Shown one piece after another: positions 25,601 to 33,042 of a stretch of DNA of 64,000 nucleotides (position 1 is its first letter; every line of letters starts with the position of its first letter). The notes beneath the pieces are model-generated. The model saw only the letters and a list, made by a program, of their open reading frames with translations. It was not told the origin of the DNA and searched no databases. This DNA comes from Sphingomonas crusticola (lineage in GTDB: Bacteria; Pseudomonadota; Alphaproteobacteria; Sphingomonadales; Sphingomonadaceae). Position numbers and translations under genes: made by a program. Location: assembly GCF_003391115.1 (NCBI RefSeq), contig NZ_QTJP01000001.1:2812501-2876500 (forward strand), written 5' to 3'.

Positions 25601-26627
25601 CGATGACAAGATCTTGTGGATCACACGCTGTCCGGTGCCGACCACGACCGGCCTCGCTTTCGGCGAAGGATGGTTCGAGCCCGCGCTCGCGTCGCTGGGG
25701 TGGACGGTCGAGACGCTTCAAGAAGAACGGAATTCGGGGCTTCGTCTCGCCCATTTCCGGCACGATCTGGTCGGCTTGGTACGCGAAGGCGGTAATATTC
25801 CCCCGCTGTGGGCGCGGGCGGATGGAGCCGATACGGTTGTCGTGGCGCTGACCTGGGTCGATGAGCGGCAGGCGATCCTCGCCCGGCCGGACGCGGCCAT
25901 CGTCTCTCCTGGCGATCTTCGCGGCAAGCGCTTCGGCCTCGTCCGCACGGACGATCCGGCAACCGACTTCCAGCGCGCCATGGCGCTTCATGGTCTCGCC
26001 ACCGCATTGTCGATCGGCGGCGTGACGCGCGATGAGGTCGAGATCGTCGAATATCCTGCCGCTCCGCTGGCAGGCTGGAACGATCGTTCGCGGCCCAACG
26101 GCGCGCTCGACGCGTTGTTGCGGGGCGAAGTCGATGCGATTTACGCCAAGGGTGCGCAGGGCGCGCTGATCGAGCGCGAGCACAAGCTGGATGTCGTGAC
26201 CGACATCAATGCGCAAACCGATCCCAAGCTGCGGATCAACAATGGCACGCCGCGGCCGGTGACCTTCCACCGCGAATTCCTGAAGCGGCACCGACACGTG
26301 GTGGTGACCTATCTGGCGGTGCTTCTGCAGGCGGCCGAGTGGGCCTTGTCGCATCCAGAGCAGACGCGTGCCACGCTCGCCCGCGAGACCGGATCGGACG
26401 AAGCTAGCGTACTCGCCGCTTACGGCCCCGACCTGCATCTCAACCTGTCGCTCAACCTGGATGTGGATCGGATCGAGGCGCTGCGCCTGCAAAAGGACTT
26501 CCTGCGCGACTGGAGCCTGATCGACGCCGACATCGACATCGACGCCTGGATCGACGGCGGGCCGCTGGCGGAGGCGCGCGAGCTGGCACGGCGCGGCGAC
26601 CTGCGGCGCCTGCTGGCAGCCGCCTGA
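25587..26627 (+). CDS. DszB-like sulfinate desulfinase
   Basis: The 346-aa protein has the periplasmic-binding-protein fold but no signal peptide, so it should be cytoplasmic. It aligns with DszB, the 2'-hydroxybiphenyl-2-sulfinate desulfinase of Rhodococcus. The catalytic cysteine lies in TRCPVPT (Cys15, like SNCPVPN), and HF-N8-R-N2-G-NIPPL gives His56, Arg66 and Gly69 at the same spacing as DszB His60, Arg70 and Gly73. DszB cleaves the C-S bond and releases sulfite. Neither DszA nor DszC is present, so the substrate is probably an imported or differently made sulfinate. AGGAG lies 7 bases before the ATG. A non-enzymatic binding role is the main alternative. Confidence 0.75.
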   Translation: MSVNDDDKILWITRCPVPTTTGLAFGEGWFEPALASLGWTVETLQEERNSGLRLAHFRHDLVGLVREGGNIPPLWARADGADTVVVALTWVDERQAILARPDAAIVSPGDLRGKRFGLVRTDDPATDFQRAMALHGLATALSIGGVTRDEVEIVEYPAAPLAGWNDRSRPNGALDALLRGEVDAIYAKGAQGALIEREHKLDVVTDINAQTDPKLRINNGTPRPVTFHREFLKRHRHVVVTYLAVLLQAAEWALSHPEQTRATLARETGSDEASVLAAYGPDLHLNLSLNLDVDRIEALRLQKDFLRDWSLIDADIDIDAWIDGGPLAEARELARRGDLRRLLAAA

Positions 26628-27476
26628 ATGTCGACCCAGCCGTTCCATGATGTGCTGGTAGGGCAGACGCCCGGCGATCTCGCGCCGCCGCGTCTGCTCT
26701 ACCGGCGGCCGCGGCCGTGGGCGCTGAGCGTCGCCACAAGCCTGTCCGTGCCGGCCCTGCTCGGACTGTTCTGGTATGTTGCCACCAACAGCGGCTTCAT
26801 CACCCCGGATGTGTTCGCAGCGCCCCAGGACGTGCTGCGCGACGCGGTACGGCTGTGGGGATCCGGCGTGCTGCAGATGCATCTCGCCGTATCGCTGACG
26901 CGCGCTCTTGTCGGTCTTGTCCTGGGCGGCAGCGTCGGGATCGTCCTTGGCCTTTCCGCAGGCTTGAGCCGCGTGGCGGAAGAACTCATCGACCCGAGCG
27001 TACAGATGATCCGGGCGCTCCCTTTTCTGGCGCTCGTTCCGCTGTTCATCGTCTGGTTCGGGATCGGCGAGAGCGCAAAGATCCTTTTGATCGCGACCGC
27101 GGCGGCAAAACCCCTCTACCTCTCCGCTTATGGCGGTGTCCGCAATGTGGATCCAAAACTGGTGGAAGCCGGGCGGATATTTGGCCTTTCTCCCCTTCGC
27201 GAAATCCTGGAAATCTATCTCCCCGCCGCATTGCCGTCGCTGATGGTCGGCTTGCGGCTGGCAATGACCTTGTCGCTGATCGCGCTGATCGCGGTGGAAG
27301 CGATCAATTCTTCGCGCGGCCTGGGCTTCCTGATGTTGCAGGCGCAGGAATTTTTCAAAACCGATACGATCGTCGTCTGCATCGTGATTTACGCGATCTT
27401 CGGGGTAGCCACCGATTTGATCGTGCGGAGCCTGGAAGCCGTTCTGATGCCGTGGCGGCGCGTGCGGGCCGCATGA
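26628..27476 (+). CDS. ABC transporter permease (SsuC/TauC-like)
   Basis: The 282-aa inner-membrane protein has about six transmembrane helices. It carries the permease EAA-loop region (VEAGRIFGLSPLREILEIYLPAALPSLMVGLRLAM), with the family ending AINSSRGLGFLML. It pairs with the ATPase encoded next to import the sulfur compound. Its ATG directly follows the previous stop, and its end overlaps the ATPase start by 4 bases (ATGA), so the genes are translationally coupled. Confidence 0.88.
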   Translation: MSTQPFHDVLVGQTPGDLAPPRLLYRRPRPWALSVATSLSVPALLGLFWYVATNSGFITPDVFAAPQDVLRDAVRLWGSGVLQMHLAVSLTRALVGLVLGGSVGIVLGLSAGLSRVAEELIDPSVQMIRALPFLALVPLFIVWFGIGESAKILLIATAAAKPLYLSAYGGVRNVDPKLVEAGRIFGLSPLREILEIYLPAALPSLMVGLRLAMTLSLIALIAVEAINSSRGLGFLMLQAQEFFKTDTIVVCIVIYAIFGVATDLIVRSLEAVLMPWRRVRAA

Positions 27477-28219
27477 ACGCCTTGGCCTCCTTTGATCCTC
27501 CGAACGAGCGCGATGCACTGCGCGGCCGCCTCCGCGACGCGGGCAAGCGGTTCGGGCAGCATGTTGTGCTCGACCATTTCAACCTCGATCTGCACGCCGG
27601 CGACTTCGTCGCGCTGCTCGGCACGAGCGGCAGCGGCAAGACGACGTTGCTGCGCATCCTAGCCGGGCTCGAGCCGCTCGATGAGGGCGAGGTTCTGGTC
27701 CCGGCCGCCAAGAGCGTGGTCTTCCAAGAGCCGCGCCTGATCCCCTCCAAACGCGTGATAGACAATGTCCTGATCGGCCTGCCGAAGACTAGAGAAAATC
27801 GCGCGCGCGGGGTCGCTGCGCTGGCGGAAGTTGGCCTGGAGCGCCATGCCGACGGTTGGACCGGAACCCTTTCCGGCGGCGAGGCGCAGCGGGTTGCGCT
27901 CGCGCGCGCGTTGCTGCGCGAACCGAGACTCTTGCTGCTCGACGAGCCGTTCGCCGCGCTCGACGCGGTGACCAGATTGAAGATGCAGGCGCTCGTCGCC
28001 GACTTGTGCGCCCGCCACCGCCCGACCGTCCTTCTCGTCACGCACGACGTCGAGGAGGCGATCCTCCTGGCTGATCGCATCGTCCTGCTCGAGCAGGGGC
28101 GCATATCGTTGGATCTGCCGGTGACGATAGCGCGGCCGCGCCGGCGCGCCGGCGCCCAGTTCGACGAGCTGCGGGCAGGGCTGTTGGTCGCGCTGGGCGT
28201 GCCCGAACTGACCGGCTGA
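27473..28219 (+). CDS. ABC transporter ATP-binding protein (SsuB/TauB-like)
   Basis: The 248-aa ATPase shows Walker A GTSGSGKTT, Q-loop FQEPRLIP, signature LSGGEAQR, Walker B LLLLDEPFAALD and the switch histidine in VTHDVEE, all intact. The Q-loop and D-loop type are those of nitrate/sulfonate/taurine importers. It energises the permease encoded directly upstream. A TonB receptor follows 62 bases later on the same strand. Confidence 0.9.
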   Translation: MNALASFDPPNERDALRGRLRDAGKRFGQHVVLDHFNLDLHAGDFVALLGTSGSGKTTLLRILAGLEPLDEGEVLVPAAKSVVFQEPRLIPSKRVIDNVLIGLPKTRENRARGVAALAEVGLERHADGWTGTLSGGEAQRVALARALLREPRLLLLDEPFAALDAVTRLKMQALVADLCARHRPTVLLVTHDVEEAILLADRIVLLEQGRISLDLPVTIARPRRRAGAQFDELRAGLLVALGVPELTG

Positions 28220-28281
28220 CCGGCTCACAACAATCCGGCCTCAATGTGCCGAGCAATTCATGGAATCAACGGGGAACCCAC

Positions 28282-30564
28282 ATGAAGAAGTCCTTTACGC
28301 GTCGTTCTGCGCCCTCCCGCCGCTTACGCCATTCGGCTAGGTTCGTTGTGCTATTCACCGCGGCGGCCACCGGAGCAGCGCCTTCATGGGCACAAAGCGA
28401 CGCACCTGGCCTGTCCGCGGCGTCGGAAGATCAGCAGGGGCTTGGCGACATCGTGGTCACGGCCCAGAAGCGGCCCGAGCGCAATCAGGATGTTCCGATC
28501 GCGATCAAGGCACTGTCAGGTGCCACGCTGGCTAACGCCCAGGTCCATCTTGCCGGGGATATCATCCGCTTCGTGCCCAATCTGGGCGCCGACACGATCG
28601 ACGCTCACGTGAAGCCCAAATGGTTTTTACGGAGCGTCGGGGCGTCCAGCGCCGCAAATTACATCGTCAGCCCGGTCGCCCTGTATATCGACGACGTCTA
28701 CATCAACAGCACCGACGCCGCGGGCGGCCCGCTCTTCGACCTGGAGGCGGTCGACGTCCTCTACGGCCCGCAGGGGACGTTGTGGGGCAAGAATTCGACG
28801 GGCGGGGCAGTCTCGTTCGTGACGCGCAAGCCAAGTTTCTCGGCTCAAGGCAATCTCGCCGCTACCGTTGGTGACCATGGGCAATATGTGCTGGATGGCG
28901 CCTATGGCGGCCCCCTGATCGGCGACAAGCTCGCGTTTCGCGCCGCGGGGCATGTGGAGGGGGGTCACGGCTTCACGCGCAACAGTGTGACCGGCAAGCG
29001 GGTCGACGATTATGACGATAACGCCATACGCCTGCAGCTGTTCGGCCGCTTGAGCGACAATTGGACGGCCTTGCTGTCGGGCGGATGGCGTAAGTTCAAT
29101 GGACCGGCGCTTTCCAGCCACATCGTCAGCACCCTCCCGAGTGGCGCCAACAGCTTCGGCTATGTGGTTCCGACCGACCGCGATACCGTCGGCATTAATG
29201 CTCCTTATGACGAATGGGCCAAAAACCGTAACGCGACGCTGACCCTGAACGGGTCGGTCGGCAGCCTGCAGCTCACGTCGGTCAGCGCATGGAACGGCTT
29301 CGATTATCGCAGCACGGCCGATAGCGACGGATCACCGCTGGAACTCGGCGTCAGCGCGACGTCGGGTGCACGATCGTTCAACCGCCACAGTGCCGACCAG
29401 ATATCGCAGGAGATCCGTTTGGCCTCGCCCCGCTCCGATCGCTTCAACTGGATTGTGGGCGCGCATTATTTCCGCGAGGTGCTCAAGGTGAACCTGACGA
29501 GCGCGACCCTGCCGAATACGCTTACCGCGACCAGCTTCTCGAACACGGACTACCGGCTCACGTCGAGAAGCTACGCCGCCTTCGCCAGTGCGACCTACAA
29601 TCTCACGGATGCCCTGAGCCTCACTGCCGGGGTGCGCGAGACGATTGAGCGCAAATCGCTGGACGACACCACCGTCACGGGCACGGGCAAGGTTGCGTTC
29701 GGCAACGAGACCTTGTGGTGGCTACGCAGTTCGGTGAGCTCGACGCTGGCGACGCGGGCAGATGTCGACCTTGCGAAGACCTGGCGCTCGCCCACCTACG
29801 ATGCGACCTTGAAATACGAACTGTCCAAAAAGGCGCAGATTTATGCCCGCTACGCCAAGGGCTTCCGCTCGGGCAATTACAACGCTGAGGCAACCACGAC
29901 AGCGGCGATCTCGGTCGTGAAGCCGGAATATCTGGTGGACTATGAAATCGGCGCGAAGACCGAGTGGCTGGACAACCGGCTGCGCGTGAACGCCAGCCTG
30001 TTCCATTACGACTATAAGGACATGCAGGTAAACTCGGTCGTCGCGGGCCAGTCGAACCTGCTGACCAATGCTGCGACGGGCAAGGTCGATGGCGGGGAGC
30101 TTCAGATCGACGCGCTCCCGCTGCGCCAGTGGGAAGTCAGCGCTAATTTCGGCTATTCGAATAATCGCTTCTCGTCATTCCCGTACTCAGCGACGGTCGA
30201 TCTGACGGGATATCATTTCCAGCGCTCGCCGGAATTCTCGACGACCCTCAGCACGCAGTACACCGCCAAGCTGCCCGCATCCGACAACGCGATCGTCTTC
30301 GCCACCGACTGGAGCTATCGCAGCCGTGAATATTTCAACCTGACAAATCAGACGGATCCGCGGCTCATTCAGAACGGTTATTGGCTGGGTAACGCGGAGA
30401 TCGCGCTGACGTTGGCGCGACCGCAACTGCGCCTGTCGGTCTACGTCAGGAACATTGCGAACACGCGCTTCCGCTCGAGTGGCCTGCCGGGCAATTACGG
30501 GGTCGCGACAGCTTATCTCGGCGATCCCAGGACAGTGGGGTTATCGCTTCGAAAAGAATTCTAA
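28282..30564 (+). CDS. TonB-dependent receptor (organosulfur locus)
   Basis: The 760-aa receptor has a signal peptide (about 1-37, ending SWA), the TonB-box region LGDIVVTAQKRPER (54-67), a plug with LYIDDVYINST and LYGPQGTLWGKNSTGGAVSFVT, and a barrel ending GLSLRKEF. The AQKRxE...QDVP signature marks the sphingomonad receptor subgroup often used for aromatic or hydrophobic compounds. In this operon it most likely brings the organosulfur substrate across the outer membrane to the SsuA-like protein. GGGGAA precedes ATG 28282. Confidence 0.87.
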   Translation: MKKSFTRRSAPSRRLRHSARFVVLFTAAATGAAPSWAQSDAPGLSAASEDQQGLGDIVVTAQKRPERNQDVPIAIKALSGATLANAQVHLAGDIIRFVPNLGADTIDAHVKPKWFLRSVGASSAANYIVSPVALYIDDVYINSTDAAGGPLFDLEAVDVLYGPQGTLWGKNSTGGAVSFVTRKPSFSAQGNLAATVGDHGQYVLDGAYGGPLIGDKLAFRAAGHVEGGHGFTRNSVTGKRVDDYDDNAIRLQLFGRLSDNWTALLSGGWRKFNGPALSSHIVSTLPSGANSFGYVVPTDRDTVGINAPYDEWAKNRNATLTLNGSVGSLQLTSVSAWNGFDYRSTADSDGSPLELGVSATSGARSFNRHSADQISQEIRLASPRSDRFNWIVGAHYFREVLKVNLTSATLPNTLTATSFSNTDYRLTSRSYAAFASATYNLTDALSLTAGVRETIERKSLDDTTVTGTGKVAFGNETLWWLRSSVSSTLATRADVDLAKTWRSPTYDATLKYELSKKAQIYARYAKGFRSGNYNAEATTTAAISVVKPEYLVDYEIGAKTEWLDNRLRVNASLFHYDYKDMQVNSVVAGQSNLLTNAATGKVDGGELQIDALPLRQWEVSANFGYSNNRFSSFPYSATVDLTGYHFQRSPEFSTTLSTQYTAKLPASDNAIVFATDWSYRSREYFNLTNQTDPRLIQNGYWLGNAEIALTLARPQLRLSVYVRNIANTRFRSSGLPGNYGVATAYLGDPRTVGLSLRKEF

Positions 30565-30918
30565 GTGCTACCAGCGGTGCGGAGCTCTTGGGCTGGTTCG
30601 TGAGATATGTTGGCCCGGCACAGACGGGTGCGGCGGGTGTACAAGAAACCAAGAGATAGCGGGCCGTGAAGATGCCAACGCGAAGACCAATTCGGGTTAC
30701 CGCCGCTACGCTGTTTGATGCGGATCCGTCCAACGCAACCATTTTGCTATTGCGACGGATGCCGCTCACGAGGCGAAGCCAGCGGAGGCCGAAAGATCCA
30801 CAAGCAGACACCGAGCGGTCCCAACGCTTGGTCGAAACAGCAGGCTTTAATGAGCGCTGTTCATCGGCATCGTCGGCGCTCGGGTGATTTGTCCAGTCCT
30901 CGCGTAGTCCGGCGGGGC
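30565..30918. other. Intergenic gap without recognisable gene
   Basis: This convergent gap separates the organosulfur locus from module 1. Part of it (about 30780-30860) weakly resembles the dispersed repeat found further right. I see no clear terminator. Confidence 0.4.
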
Positions 30919-33042
30919 CTAGCCCGTGGGGTCTCGCATCATACGCCAACGCGCATATTGTGCCCGTTTCGCCGTACTCACATCCTCACGTCCCTGAAGC
31001 CAGAAGCTGAACCAGTCGACGTCGCGGGAATAGACCGCCAGCCTGTGCGCCGGCTGCCACTTTCCGTGATGCTCGTCCGGATAGACGTACAGTTCCGTTG
31101 GCTGGCCATTTTCACGTAAGGCTTCGAACGCCTCGAGAGCGAGAAGATATTCGTCATCGGCAAGTTGCATGAGCAACGGGGTGTGGATCCGCGCTGCATT
31201 TTGAGTGAGCGACATTTCAGCCCAAAACGCCGGGTCGGGCCGCTCCACGCCAGGAAACCCCATCCTACTGAAGAAGTCTGACATCGCGATACCACCATAG
31301 GTCTTCGCGGTGTGTGGCTCGATACAGCAGGTGCTGATCGCGGCCGCGGCGAACCGGTGACTGTTGATGAGTGCGAACCGCGTGAGCGTTGCACCGTCGC
31401 TGAGGCCGGTCAGGCCGATCCGGGCAGGATCGACGGCTCCGGTCGCGATTGCCGCGTCAACACCGGTGAGGAGAGAGGAGAGCAGACTCTTGTGCTCGGC
31501 CCAATGGGCATAGTTAGCTGCGAGCATCGCATCGCCTGTTGTGGCCTTGGGATCGAGCCCGGCCACGACGGTCGGGCGCTCGAGGCTCAGCACGGCAATC
31601 CCGGCGGCAGCGAATAGATAGACGGGATATTCGTCATTGGTGCCGCCGCGCAGGAAACCCTCGCTGTGATATTGGACGACGACCAGCGGAAGTTTTTCGC
31701 CGCGACGATAGCCTGGTGGAAGCACCAGATCGCCCCATGCCTCAAAGCCATGATCGTTGCGCCATTTCAGGCGACGCACTGACCCAAGCGCGATATCGTG
31801 GAACTCCGGGTTGGGATCGAAGATCGTGACCGAGGTGCCGTTGGCCGGATCAAGCAGCACGACATGGCGGGGCAGGGCCGCACTTTCGCGCGTGCAGACC
31901 AGCCCGTTTTCGGCAGGCACGCAGCCTTGGACGGCATCCTCCGTAGCAAGCACGCGACGCGGCTGCCCGTGTCCGGGCCGCCACATGTAGAAGGCGGTAA
32001 CGCTATTCTTCCAGCCTTCCCGGCGCGAGATGATCAGCGTGCGTCCATCCTCCTGCCACCAAAGTCCGTCCAAACGTCCACGACACGCGAGGGCTGTGCA
32101 CGCGACCGCACGACCGCTTGCAGGGGCGGTGCGCAACACCCGATCGCTCAACGGTGAGGGGCTGATGGCCTCGGTCCAGGCGCGGGCCCCGGCAGCACTC
32201 ACCGCGAGACTGCCTTCGGATATCTGCTGCGCGCCCGCATAGGAGATCTTCTGCGCGGCGTCGGCCTCGGCGACGATCCCGCTGACCGGATCGATCGAAT
32301 ACAGGTGGATCGGTATGTCGGTCATGCGCAGCCGCGGCCTCGCGGAGGCATTCGGCGTGATGCGCGCGTCGTACAGCCACCCGGAACGGCCTTCCGTGTC
32401 GATCGCGCGTTCCCGCGCCAGTCGATCCGGGCGGGCGGTATAGAGCAGTTTCCCGTCCGCCGGCCAAAGCAGGGATTCGATGTCGACCGGGGAATGGGTC
32501 ACCTGGCTCGCGCCGCCGCCATCGGCACGCACACGCCAGATCTGAGTCACGCCGTGCTCTCGCTTCAAATATGCGATCCATTGCCCGTCAGGCGACCATA
32601 CCGGCGTGATCGTCCTTGGCGGCCCGAGCGTCGCCAGCAGCCCGCGTACCGGCCCGTCCATCATGATGTAATCGCCGCCGCGATCGACCAGTCGCGGTGC
32701 GGCGTTTGGCTGGAGCGGGACGACCAACAGGGCACGGCAATAGTCGTTGGCCACCGGGTCCGCCCTCATCAGGATGAACGCGGCCGACTTCCCGTCCGGA
32801 GAGACCGCCAGCGGGCTGGGCCGGTCCGGATTGGTGGCGTCCGGGAATCCGATGTCTCTCAGACGAACGAGATCCGTTGCCGTGACCGGGCGGGGCACCG
32901 AGGGCGTCGCGCCGCGACGCGTATCGGGGATTAGATCTTCGCAACGCGCGTGGGCGAGCGTGGAGATCGAGATCGCCCCGCAAACTGTAGCGAGCCGCAA
33001 CGTGCGGCCGAGGGCCGAGCGCCCCCTTTTCACGCGTCTCAC
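30919..33042 (-). CDS. Atxe2-like lasso-peptide isopeptidase, S9 family (module 1)
   Basis: The 707-aa protein has a signal peptide (about 1-31), a beta-propeller of WSPDGQWIAY-type repeats and a C-terminal alpha/beta-hydrolase domain. The opening TATDLVRLRDIG...SPLAVSPDGKSAAFILMRADPVANDYC is the hallmark of Atxe2-type enzymes, which open the isopeptide ring of lasso peptides after import. The triad is intact: Ser548 (GLSDGA), Asp629/630 (LADDEYL) and His658/659 (DEHHGKW). A GTG start overlaps the receptor stop (GTGA), so translation is coupled; GTG 33033 is an alternative. No lasso precursor, cyclase or protease genes are visible, so it may act on foreign peptides. Confidence 0.83.
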   Translation of the reverse strand: MRRVKRGRSALGRTLRLATVCGAISISTLAHARCEDLIPDTRRGATPSVPRPVTATDLVRLRDIGFPDATNPDRPSPLAVSPDGKSAAFILMRADPVANDYCRALLVVPLQPNAAPRLVDRGGDYIMMDGPVRGLLATLGPPRTITPVWSPDGQWIAYLKREHGVTQIWRVRADGGGASQVTHSPVDIESLLWPADGKLLYTARPDRLARERAIDTEGRSGWLYDARITPNASARPRLRMTDIPIHLYSIDPVSGIVAEADAAQKISYAGAQQISEGSLAVSAAGARAWTEAISPSPLSDRVLRTAPASGRAVACTALACRGRLDGLWWQEDGRTLIISRREGWKNSVTAFYMWRPGHGQPRRVLATEDAVQGCVPAENGLVCTRESAALPRHVVLLDPANGTSVTIFDPNPEFHDIALGSVRRLKWRNDHGFEAWGDLVLPPGYRRGEKLPLVVVQYHSEGFLRGGTNDEYPVYLFAAAGIAVLSLERPTVVAGLDPKATTGDAMLAANYAHWAEHKSLLSSLLTGVDAAIATGAVDPARIGLTGLSDGATLTRFALINSHRFAAAAISTCCIEPHTAKTYGGIAMSDFFSRMGFPGVERPDPAFWAEMSLTQNAARIHTPLLMQLADDEYLLALEAFEALRENGQPTELYVYPDEHHGKWQPAHRLAVYSRDVDWFSFWLQGREDVSTAKRAQYARWRMMRDPTG

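Noticed and set aside
25563-27518. Long minus-strand frame opposite the desulfinase and permease genes
   Set aside because: The plus-strand genes have intact motifs and coupled starts; the antisense frame has no recognisable protein features.
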